Shown piece after piece: positions 21,635-29,272 of a stretch of DNA of 43,380 nucleotides. Within the stretch, counting starts at the first letter, position 1; every line of letters starts with the position of its first letter. Made by a program: the position numbers and the translations under genes. Below the pieces are notes generated by a model. It was not told the DNA's origin, did no database searches, and was given only the letters and a program-made list of their open reading frames with translations. The DNA is from Hyphomicrobiales bacterium (GTDB lineage: Bacteria; Pseudomonadota; Alphaproteobacteria; SPJN01), in assembly GCA_006844605.1 (NCBI GenBank), contig SPJN01000017.1:1-43380 (forward strand), given 5' to 3'.

Positions 21635-24009
21635 TACGCAGGCTCCACAAAGCGGTCGATAACTTTTTTGGTGCCCGCCTTTTCAAATTTGATGGTGAGT
21701 TTATTGCCTTCAATCAACTTGATCCGTCCATAACCGAATTTCTGATGAAAGACCCTGTCACTGATTTCAAAGCGCGTGTCGCTGTCATTTTCAGAAACGG
21801 TTAGGCGCGTTACTTCGTTCGGGCCACTGCTGCGGGGCAGGCGGGTATTGTCCATGCTTGCGGCTGCATCCCATTCCTGATGCTTGCGCGCGCGCTGCCA
21901 TCCGGGTGTTTCATAGGCACTGTCAAAGCCGCGCTTGTCAGCCCCCGCAAAACTGGGTGGCATCATATCCCCCTGCCCAAAGGTGCCGTCTGCGGCGCGT
22001 ACTTCCACATGGTCGGGGGGAATTTCGTCAATAAAGCGGGAGGGGATCGCTGAAATCCATTGACCATGGACAAACCGGTTGGCGGCAAAACAGATCATGG
22101 CGTGTTTGCGCGCGCGGGTCAGACCAACATAGGCAAGGCGGCGTTCTTCTTCCAGGCCGGCGGTGCCGTTTTCATCCATACTGCGTTGGGACGGGAACAG
22201 CCCTTCTTCCCAACCGGGCAGGAAGATGATGTCGAACTCCAGACCCTTGGCAGCGTGCAGGGTCATTAGGCTGATTTTTTCACCATCCGCTGCATCTTCA
22301 TTATCCATCACAAGGGCGACATGTTCCAAAAACCCTTGCAGATTTTCAAACTTGTCCATAGCGTCCACAAGCTCAACCAGGTTTTCCAATCGCCCCGGCG
22401 CATCCGGCGATTTGTCGTTCTGCCACATTTTTGTGTAGCCGGATTCATCAAGGATGGTTTCGGTTAATGCGATATGATTGTCGGCGCGGGCCATTATGCG
22501 CCAGCGTTCAAGGTCTGCCATCAAATCATTGAGGGAGGTGCGAGCCTTTCCCTTCAACAGATTGTCATCCAGCATGGCATAGACTGCCCCGGTTAGCGGG
22601 ATCTGTTTGGAACGGGCAGTTGCATATAAGTTTTGCAGGGTCTTTTGACCAATGCCGCGCCGGGGCTTGTTAATGATCCGTTCAAACGCCAGATCATCTG
22701 CGGGCTGGTTGACGACCCGCAGATAGGCAAGGGCGTCACGAATTTCCTGCCGCTCATAAAATTTTGCGCCGCCAACAACCCGGTAGTTAAGGCCCAGCGT
22801 CAAAAAACGATCTTCAAAGGCGCGGGTTTGAAACCCGGCGCGCACCAGGATTGCCATTTGATCAAGGCTGTGACCGTCCCGTTGAAAATCTTCAACCTGT
22901 TCGCCGATCAGGCGCGCCTCTTCCTCGCCGTCCCATGTGCCTTGAACGACAATTGGGTCGCCTTCATTGTCTTCGGTGTAAAGTGTTTTACCCAAACGGC
23001 TGGCATTGGTCGCAATAAGGCCGGATGCTGCCCCCAAGATATGGGAGGTGGAGCGGTAATTACGCTCAAGCCTGACGATATGCGCGCCTTCAAAGTCCTT
23101 TTCGAACCTTAGGATGTTGCCGATCTCTGCCCCGCGCCACCCGTAAATCGACTGGTCTTCATCACCGACACAGCAAATGTTCTTGTGGCCCTGCGCCAGC
23201 AGGCGTAACCACATATACTGGGCCACATTGGTGTCTTGATATTCGTCCACCATGATGTAGCGGAACTTGCGTTGATATTCCTGCAGGACATCAGGGTGGT
23301 CGCGAAATAGATCGAGCGATAACAACAGCAGGTCGCCGAAATCAACCGCGTTCAGTTCCTTCAGGCGTGTTTGATAGGCACGATAAAGGTCGATGCCCTT
23401 GCCATTGGCGAATTGATAGCCCTCGTCATCGGGGACCCGGTCGGGGCCAAGGCCACGATTTTTCCAACCGTCAATCTGGCTTGCCAACATACGCGGGGGC
23501 CAGCGTTTGGTGTCAAGACCATCAGCCTCCAGCAATTGTTTCAGAACGCGCAGCTGGTCATCTGTGTCCAAAATGGTGAATGGGTTTTTCAGCCCGATTA
23601 ACTCAGCATGACGACGCAACATCTTGTTGGCGACAGCGTGAAAGGTGCCAAGCCACGGCAGCCCCTCAACCTCGTCGCTGACAACGGCTGTTACGCGCTC
23701 GCGCATCTCCCGGGCGGCTTTGTTGGTGAAGGTCACGCACAGAATTTGACTGGGGTAGGCAAGGCCGCCTGCCAATATATGGGCCAAGCGGCTGGTCAGA
23801 ACGCGGGTTTTGCCGGTGCCTGCGCCCGCCAATATCAGCAATGGCCCTTCGGTTCGTTCAATGGCCTCACGCTGCGGGGCGTTCAACCCGTCAAGCCAAG
23901 GGGTTGCCCTTTGTGCCGGACGGGCGGGACCGCGCATGGCTGCCTGCGCCCGCTGACTGGTGGTCATGGGCGGCGTGTCATCAAGCTCAAACGGGTCGTC
24001 AACTGACAT
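21634..24009 (-). CDS. uvrD: ATP-dependent DNA helicase UvrD/PcrA
   Basis: A superfamily 1A 3'-5' helicase that acts in nucleotide excision and mismatch repair. From ATG 24009 it has 791 residues. Motifs are clear: Q-motif LNAPQREAI, Walker A AGAGTGKT (61-68), FTNKAAREM (Ia), VDEYQDTN (II), GDEDQSIYGWRGA (III), LERNYRST (IV), MTLHAAKGLEFD (V) and YVGLTRARKH (VI). The C-terminus (FHQKFGYGRIKLIEGNKLTIKF) is the Tudor-like domain that binds RNA polymerase in PcrA/UvrD. The start at 24009 gives MSVDDPFEL, as in related proteins. An ATG pair at 24039-24042 adds 10-11 residues and is possible. Confidence 0.94.
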   Translation of the reverse strand: MSVDDPFELDDTPPMTTSQRAQAAMRGPARPAQRATPWLDGLNAPQREAIERTEGPLLILAGAGTGKTRVLTSRLAHILAGGLAYPSQILCVTFTNKAAREMRERVTAVVSDEVEGLPWLGTFHAVANKMLRRHAELIGLKNPFTILDTDDQLRVLKQLLEADGLDTKRWPPRMLASQIDGWKNRGLGPDRVPDDEGYQFANGKGIDLYRAYQTRLKELNAVDFGDLLLLSLDLFRDHPDVLQEYQRKFRYIMVDEYQDTNVAQYMWLRLLAQGHKNICCVGDEDQSIYGWRGAEIGNILRFEKDFEGAHIVRLERNYRSTSHILGAASGLIATNASRLGKTLYTEDNEGDPIVVQGTWDGEEEARLIGEQVEDFQRDGHSLDQMAILVRAGFQTRAFEDRFLTLGLNYRVVGGAKFYERQEIRDALAYLRVVNQPADDLAFERIINKPRRGIGQKTLQNLYATARSKQIPLTGAVYAMLDDNLLKGKARTSLNDLMADLERWRIMARADNHIALTETILDESGYTKMWQNDKSPDAPGRLENLVELVDAMDKFENLQGFLEHVALVMDNEDAADGEKISLMTLHAAKGLEFDIIFLPGWEEGLFPSQRSMDENGTAGLEEERRLAYVGLTRARKHAMICFAANRFVHGQWISAIPSRFIDEIPPDHVEVRAADGTFGQGDMMPPSFAGADKRGFDSAYETPGWQRARKHQEWDAAASMDNTRLPRSSGPNEVTRLTVSENDSDTRFEISDRVFHQKFGYGRIKLIEGNKLTIKFEKAGTKKVIDRFVEPA

Positions 24010-24072
24010 AGAAACTCTTTCGGCGAATCGAGTGGGCATCATAACGGGGCCGGGGCCGATATGCTACTCGCG

Positions 24073-25851
24073 TCAGCCCCGTTCGCCCGCGGCTTCCTCT
24101 TCCGCGGCGATCAGTGCGGCGGCATAGGCGTCAAGCGCGTTGCGGGCAAAGCAAACACCCAAATAGCCGGCTTTGTCTGCAACAGGCAGGAAAATATGGT
24201 TACCAGCCCGCATAACTGCAATGGCACGTTCCAGCGTGTCATTGGGCTTCAAAATGGGAACGTCTTCGGCAAGGTCAGCGGCGCTGGCCTCGCCCTCGTC
24301 ACGTAGGGTGATGTGGCGGATTGTGCGATAGGTCAATATCCCGATGGGTTGTTTGTTTTTATCCACAACGGTTGCGGCGTTGCTATCAAGTTCCAACATG
24401 CTGGCAGAAAGTTCCTCCCCGATTAGATTGCCGGGGATGGAGGGGACGTCATCCCTGATTTGTGACATGACCATTTCTGTTCTTGCCAGTTTGCGGGCAA
24501 AGCCGCCCTCAAGGTCCAGCCCCTTGCGTGCCAGTTGCATGGTGAAAAAACTGCGCCCCAGTAATGACTGTGTGACGATGGAGGAGAAGACCACAGCGAC
24601 CATCAGGGCCGTGGCGATTTGATAATCGCCCGTCAGCTCAAACACGATCAGGATAGTAGATATGGGCGCACCCAAAACGGCTGAGGCAACAGCCCCCATG
24701 CCCACAATGGCGAACATCCCGTGGGCGTCTGCAAGGTTGGGCACGAACATTGTGGCGATCATGCCAAACGCTCCGCCCAGCATTGCCCCCATAAAAAGGG
24801 AGGGGGAGAAAACGCCGCCGCCAAAGCGCGTGGCAAGGGTGACGCCGGTCATGATCGGTTTGGCGAGGACCAGCGCAATCAACAGGCCCAACGACAACTC
24901 ACCCTTCAGCGCCCGATCGGTGGCGTCATACCCCACGCCCAGAATATGCGGCAGGTACAGGGCAACAACGCCCAGCAACAGCCCGCCAACGACAGGCAAG
25001 CTGTAAGGGGGCAGGGGCAGGCGCTCAACCTCGTCCTGCAAATATTTGGTGCCGCGCATGAAAGCGGTCGCCATCAATCCTGACAAAATGCCGAGCAGGA
25101 TGAACAGCGGGTATTCGCCAAAATACATGACGGCATAGTCAGGGATAATAAATGCGGGATTGCCGCCAAGATGGATGCGCGTGATCAATGTGCCGGTCAC
25201 AGCAGCAATTGTGATGGGCGCAAAGGCCCGCAAAGAATAATGCCCCAGCACAACTTCTAACGCGAATAGCGCGCCTGCAATTGGTGCGTTGAATGATGCC
25301 GCGACCGCTGCGGCAACGCCAGCACCCAACAGGCTGCGGCCCGCAGCTGGATCAAGGTCAAGCTTCGCAGATAGCCATCCTGATAGGCTGGCACCCAGAT
25401 GAACCACAGGTCCTTCACGCCCGGCGGAAGCACCGAAACCAAGGCTGGTCGCGTTGATCAGGGCGCTTTGCCAGCCATCCTTGAATGATAGTCTGCCGCC
25501 TGTATGGGCGGCATGGGCAATTACGTCCTGCACCGTGTGGGCACGATAGTCAGGGCGGCGAAACAGATAAAGCAGCAGGGCGATCACGACACCGCCCAGC
25601 GTTGGAATGCCCACGACCTGCCATGCGGGCATGGCCTGCACATGGTCGATCAGCCGTTCACCGCCAATGCCAAAACTGATGAATTGCGTCCCCTCAACCC
25701 AAAGGCGAAACCCGATGGCGGCATAGGACGACATGGCCCCGACTATAATGGCGAAGAAAGCCAGCTTGAACTGCTGGGGCCGCAATGCTTCACGCAGGTC
25801 TTGCGCGGCCTGTATAACCAGCAGTTTGGTATCTTCACCCAAATCGGACAT
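24073..25851 (-). CDS. CLC-family chloride channel/antiporter with C-terminal CBS pair
   Basis: A 592-residue inner-membrane CLC protein, likely moving chloride (possibly in exchange for protons). It has about ten to twelve hydrophobic helices. Filter motifs seen are SAGREGPVVHLGAS (the GREGP loop with the gating glutamate) and GGGVFSPSLFMGAMLGG (the GxFxP loop). The first filter motif GSGIP is not recognisable: the region reads YRAHTVQDVI. This is common in distant bacterial members but leaves ion selectivity open. Residues from about 450 form two CBS domains (ATVVDKNKQPIGILTYR; DTLERAIAVMRAGNHIFLPV). Its start abuts the stop of the CoA-transferase gene, so the two are cotranscribed. Confidence 0.88.
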   Translation of the reverse strand: MSDLGEDTKLLVIQAAQDLREALRPQQFKLAFFAIIVGAMSSYAAIGFRLWVEGTQFISFGIGGERLIDHVQAMPAWQVVGIPTLGGVVIALLLYLFRRPDYRAHTVQDVIAHAAHTGGRLSFKDGWQSALINATSLGFGASAGREGPVVHLGASLSGWLSAKLDLDPAAGRSLLGAGVAAAVAASFNAPIAGALFALEVVLGHYSLRAFAPITIAAVTGTLITRIHLGGNPAFIIPDYAVMYFGEYPLFILLGILSGLMATAFMRGTKYLQDEVERLPLPPYSLPVVGGLLLGVVALYLPHILGVGYDATDRALKGELSLGLLIALVLAKPIMTGVTLATRFGGGVFSPSLFMGAMLGGAFGMIATMFVPNLADAHGMFAIVGMGAVASAVLGAPISTILIVFELTGDYQIATALMVAVVFSSIVTQSLLGRSFFTMQLARKGLDLEGGFARKLARTEMVMSQIRDDVPSIPGNLIGEELSASMLELDSNAATVVDKNKQPIGILTYRTIRHITLRDEGEASAADLAEDVPILKPNDTLERAIAVMRAGNHIFLPVADKAGYLGVCFARNALDAYAAALIAAEEEAAGERG

Positions 25852-27018
25852 TTAGGCTGCGCCTCCTTCGGATTTGGCAAGCCAATTCAAAATTTCATCC
25901 CTGTCGGCATCCAATAGGGGGGCTGGGCGGCGGGTGGTGGGATCATCCATGCCGTCAACTTTGATCGGGTTGCCCGCCATTTTCAACTCCCCAATGGTTT
26001 TTTCCGGTGCCGTCACGACCATGTTGCGCGCCAAAACCTGCGGGTCTTGCAACACCTGATCAACCTTGTTGATTGGCCCTGTCGGAATGCCCTGTTTTTC
26101 AAGAATGCCAATCCACTCCTGAACGGTTTTTGCGGCCAGCTTTTCTTCCATCACGGCCTGTAACGCCAGAACATTTTCGCATCTCTTGCCGTTTGAACTG
26201 AAGCGGAGGTCGGATGGCAGTTCGTTCAAATCCAATGTCTTGCACAAGCGGGCGAACAGCTTGTCGTTCCCTGCTGCGATGATGACATAGCCATCCTTGG
26301 CCTGGAATGCCTGAAACGGTGCGATGGATGGATGCCGCGTGCCAATGGGGCCCGGCACCGTACCCAATGCCGCATAACGGGCAATGCCGTTTTCCAAAAT
26401 AGCGACCTGACTGTCGAGCATGGCAACGTCGATCCGTTCGCCCTTGCCAGTGACGCTACGCCGATAAAGCGCGGCATTGACCCCGGCGGCCGTGAACATG
26501 CCGGCAACAATATCCCCGATGGAGCTGCCGACCCGAACAGGGTTGCCGCCATCTTCACCGGTGACGCTCATAATACCGCCCATGGCCTGCACAACCATGT
26601 CATAGGCCGGTTTGTCAGTATAAGGGCCTGTTTGGCCAAAGCCTGACACGCTGGCGATGATCAGTTCGGGGAATTGTTCGCGTAGAAAATCCCAATCAAG
26701 GCCCAGCTTTTGCATCGTGCCGGGGCGAAAGTTTTCAACCAATACGTCTGCTTGGGCGAGCATGCGCAACAGCAAGGCTTTGTCATCAGGGTTTTTTAAG
26801 TCCAGCGCGATGGATTTCTTGCCCCGGTTAAGGGACATGAAATAGGCAGATCGGTCTTCAAGAAACGGGCCGATGGCGCGGGAGTCATCACCGATTTTGG
26901 GCCGTTCAACCTTGATGATCTCAGCGCCCATTTCAGCCATCATCATGGTGCAATAGGGGCCGGCAAGCACACGGGTCAGGTCAATGACTGTAATCCCCTG
27001 AAGCAATCCTTGGGTCAT
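25852..27018 (-). CDS. CaiB/BaiF family (class III) CoA-transferase
   Basis: A 388-residue family III CoA-transferase, which moves CoA from an acyl-CoA to a free acid. It starts with the family opening GITVIDLTRVLAGPYC and has VERPKIGDDSR, the AYDMVVQAMGG motif whose Asp140 aligns with the nucleophile of the family, and GERIDVAMLDSQVA. The substrate cannot be read from the sequence; succinyl-, formyl- or racemase-type activities are all possible. GGAG lies 8 bases before the ATG. It follows the terminator after the acetolactate synthase gene and abuts the CLC gene. Confidence 0.9.
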   Translation of the reverse strand: MTQGLLQGITVIDLTRVLAGPYCTMMMAEMGAEIIKVERPKIGDDSRAIGPFLEDRSAYFMSLNRGKKSIALDLKNPDDKALLLRMLAQADVLVENFRPGTMQKLGLDWDFLREQFPELIIASVSGFGQTGPYTDKPAYDMVVQAMGGIMSVTGEDGGNPVRVGSSIGDIVAGMFTAAGVNAALYRRSVTGKGERIDVAMLDSQVAILENGIARYAALGTVPGPIGTRHPSIAPFQAFQAKDGYVIIAAGNDKLFARLCKTLDLNELPSDLRFSSNGKRCENVLALQAVMEEKLAAKTVQEWIGILEKQGIPTGPINKVDQVLQDPQVLARNMVVTAPEKTIGELKMAGNPIKVDGMDDPTTRRPAPLLDADRDEILNWLAKSEGGAA

Positions 27019-27050
27019 ATATTATGCTCCATCACCTTAATTATGCCGGA

Positions 27051-27087
27051 CAAAATAAAACGGCCGCATGAAAAACCATACGACCGT
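27051..27087 (-). terminator. Intrinsic terminator after the acetolactate synthase gene
   Basis: Read on the - strand, ACGGTCGTATG pairs with CATGCGGCCGT (11 pairs, two of them G-U) around a six-base loop, followed by TTTATTTTG. It lies between the stop at 27134 and the CoA-transferase start at 27018, so it separates the two genes at the RNA level unless read-through occurs. Confidence 0.8.
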
Positions 27088-27133
27088 CTTACCATTTGTC
27101 GGCAGGCTTATAAAAGCCTTATACGTCAATCGC

Positions 27134-28792
27134 CTAGAAGTGATGATCCAGATCACCAAGACGTTTGGTCAGCTTCATGTTTTCCGCATAATCAACCGGT
27201 ACGCCGATAATGGCGGGGCCGGGCTGCCTGAAGCCTTCTTCGATTGCCGCGGACAGCTCATCGGGGCTGGAAATATTCTTGCCCCAGGCACCGAAAGATT
27301 TTGCCAGCATCTCAAAATCAGGATTTGTAAATGCAAGCTCAGAGTGATCACCATCAAAGGCGGCCTGCTGCTTCCATTTGATCAGGCCATATTCCTCATC
27401 CGCCCAAACAATGCAGACGAAGTTGATGCCGTAACGCACAGCCGTTTCGATATCCTGCACATTCATCAAGAAACCTGCATCACCGCAAATTGCCATAATC
27501 TTGCGATCCGGGTGGGCGATTTTCGCGCCCATTGCGCCGGGTAGGGCAAAGCCCATCGTGCAGAACCCATTGGAAATTAGGCAGGTGTTAGGCGTGTCAC
27601 ATTGGTAATAACGGGAAATCCACATCTTATGGGCGCCCACATCAGACAACAGAATGTCGTCAGGCCCCATGACGTCGCGGACATCGCACAGGATGCGTTG
27701 CGGCTTCATCGGGAAGCTTTGATCGTCTTTTTCAGAATGCAGATCGTCATAGATTGTCTGTCGTAACTCACCCCGGTCGGCAATGTTGAACAGCGGCAGC
27801 TTATCGTTGTGCTTGTTCTCCAGCGCCTCATTGATTTGCCACAGCGCATCAGCGATATCGCCTGCGATGTCAACTTCAACCGGATAGTCAGCATCAATCT
27901 CAGCGGGCCAGAAATCAATATGGACGATCTTTTTGCCCGGCGTATTATTCCAAAGACTGGGGGCATATTCGACCAGATCATAACCGACGGAAATGATCAC
28001 ATCGCATTTGTCGATGGCATGGGCAATATGGTCTTTGACGCCCAAACCAATTGTGAACATGCAATGTTCGTCGTCACGCGGTACAGCGCCCTTGCCCATA
28101 AATGTGTTTACAACGCCGATCCCGGTGTTGCGTGCCAACCTGTGCAACTGGGCGGCTGCACGTTTACGCACAGCGCCGTTCCCGGCTATGATCATCGGGT
28201 CTTTGCTTGCCAGAATCACTTCAACCGCTTCGGCTACGGCTTTGTAGTCAGCCCCTGGGCGACGTGTCCGCTTGGGTTCGATGGGTTGATCATCGATAAT
28301 GTTCTTGGCGATATTTTCGGGAAGCTCAATCAAGGTTGCGCCGGGCTTCTCAGCCTCGGCCAACTTAAATGCCTTGCGCACAACTTCTGAGATATTGGCC
28401 TCATGCGCGATGGTGGTTGACCATTTTGTAATCGGCTCAAACATGGCGATGGAATCCATGTTTTGGTGGCTTTCCTTGTGCAATCGGCGGGTGGACCCCT
28501 GACCAATAATGCAAACCAGCGGAGCGCGGTCCATGTTGGCGTCGGCAACACCGGTTACAAGGTTGGTTGCGCCCGGACCGAGTGTGCCAAGGCATACGCC
28601 AGCCTTACCTGTCAAACGGCCATAGGTGTCGGCCATGAAGGCGGCTGCCTGTTCGTGGCGACAAAGAATAAAGTCGATTGGGCTGCTGTTAAGGGAGATC
28701 ATGACATCAGCATTTTCCTCCCCCGGCACGCCGAATATATGTGTGACGCCTTCTGCCTCAAGGCATTTAACAAATAGATCTGATGCTTTCAT
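27134..28792 (-). CDS. Acetolactate synthase large subunit, catabolic (AlsS-like) type
   Basis: A thiamine-diphosphate enzyme that probably condenses two pyruvates to acetolactate. The 552-residue protein has the N-terminal TPP pyrimidine domain (GVPGEENADV; catalytic Glu47 in RHEQAAAFMADTYGRLTG; GTLGPGATNLVTG), a central domain (MIIAGNGAVRK; VISVGYDLVEY) and the C-terminal diphosphate domain (GFALPGAMGAK; GDAGFLMNVQDIETAV; IVWADEEYGLIKWKQ). No small-subunit gene is nearby, which fits a stand-alone enzyme. Other pyruvate or 2-oxoacid decarboxylases of the same fold are possible. GAGGGG precedes the ATG. A terminator follows. Confidence 0.85.
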   Translation of the reverse strand: MKASDLFVKCLEAEGVTHIFGVPGEENADVMISLNSSPIDFILCRHEQAAAFMADTYGRLTGKAGVCLGTLGPGATNLVTGVADANMDRAPLVCIIGQGSTRRLHKESHQNMDSIAMFEPITKWSTTIAHEANISEVVRKAFKLAEAEKPGATLIELPENIAKNIIDDQPIEPKRTRRPGADYKAVAEAVEVILASKDPMIIAGNGAVRKRAAAQLHRLARNTGIGVVNTFMGKGAVPRDDEHCMFTIGLGVKDHIAHAIDKCDVIISVGYDLVEYAPSLWNNTPGKKIVHIDFWPAEIDADYPVEVDIAGDIADALWQINEALENKHNDKLPLFNIADRGELRQTIYDDLHSEKDDQSFPMKPQRILCDVRDVMGPDDILLSDVGAHKMWISRYYQCDTPNTCLISNGFCTMGFALPGAMGAKIAHPDRKIMAICGDAGFLMNVQDIETAVRYGINFVCIVWADEEYGLIKWKQQAAFDGDHSELAFTNPDFEMLAKSFGAWGKNISSPDELSAAIEEGFRQPGPAIIGVPVDYAENMKLTKRLGDLDHHF

Positions 28793-28864
28793 TGGTGTGT
28801 CCCCTCACATCGTCATGCAATTGCCTGACCGCATAAGGCACGTCAGATCAATGCTTTAGAATTC

Positions 28865-28895
28865 GGCTCAGAGTTTTTGTTGTTTTTCTTGAGCC
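28865..28895. repeat. Inverted repeat upstream of the acetolactate synthase gene
   Basis: GGCTCA and TGAGCC flank a 19-base T-rich stretch (A-rich on the - strand) in the 182-base gap between the DUF4169 gene and the acetolactate synthase gene, about 75 bases before the latter's ATG. It could be a regulator site or hairpin; the rest of the gap shows no clear promoter on the - strand. Confidence 0.3.
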
Positions 28896-28974
28896 AGCCT
28901 GCCCACTGCCAGAAAGTCTACGCCGATCAATAGAGTGCGCAACCTAAAATTGGTATAATGTTTAATGAAATTGC

Positions 28975-29175
28975 CTATTTGTCGGCCAACTCATTATTGT
29001 CATGGCGCTTTGATTGGCGCGACTTTTCCAGTTTGTCGGCCTTTTTCTGCGCTCCGGTTCGGCCATGACGAATACGGTTTTCGCTGGCGCGTTGTTCTTT
29101 TTCCTGCCGCGTGCGTGATTTCCGCGCCTTAGACAGGCTTATGATCTTGCCGGAATCGCCATCGGGTGATTTCAT
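28975..29175 (-). CDS. DUF4169 family protein
   Basis: A 66-residue, strongly basic protein with the pattern of DUF4169: a short start leading to IISLSKARKSRTRQEKE, then ENRIRHGRTGAQK, with alternating Arg/Lys and Glu that predict one long helix. Proteins of this family are small, found in alphaproteobacteria and have no known function. Often they lie near sspB, fumC and a ribbon-helix-helix gene; here those are 3 kb away, across the AsmA gene. The only ATG in frame is used. The 97 bases to the divergent AsmA gene must hold promoters for both. Confidence 0.8.
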   Translation of the reverse strand: MKSPDGDSGKIISLSKARKSRTRQEKEQRASENRIRHGRTGAQKKADKLEKSRQSKRHDNNELADK

Positions 29176-29260
29176 GACCGTGCCTTGCTTGCTGCCATAT
29201 TCTGACCATCATGATGGGACTTTATGACGGGCAAGTCTATCCCTGTCCCATCCGCTTTTT

Positions 29261-29267
29261 GAGGAGG
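29261..29267 (+). promoter_or_regulatory. Ribosome-binding site for the AsmA-family GTG start
   Basis: GAGGAGG lies 5 bases before the GTG at 29273. It is a near-ideal Shine-Dalgarno site and fixes the start. Confidence 0.75.
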
Positions 29268-29272
29268 CATTT

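Noticed and set aside
27134-28792. Loss of the TPP/Mg-binding motif (WADEEY instead of the usual Asn-Asn)
   Set aside because: Counting from the GD of GDAG, the metal ligand falls on the Asp after the Ala. In AlsS-type enzymes Asp is normal at that place, so the site is intact.
25852-28792. Oxalate degradation pair (oxalyl-CoA decarboxylase plus formyl-CoA transferase)
   Set aside because: The TPP enzyme has the N-terminal pattern of acetolactate synthase, not of oxalyl-CoA decarboxylase, and a terminator separates the two genes.
28950-28962. TATAAT on the + strand upstream of the DUF4169 gene end
   Set aside because: No -35 box is found at a suitable distance, and it would transcribe antisense to the DUF4169 gene.
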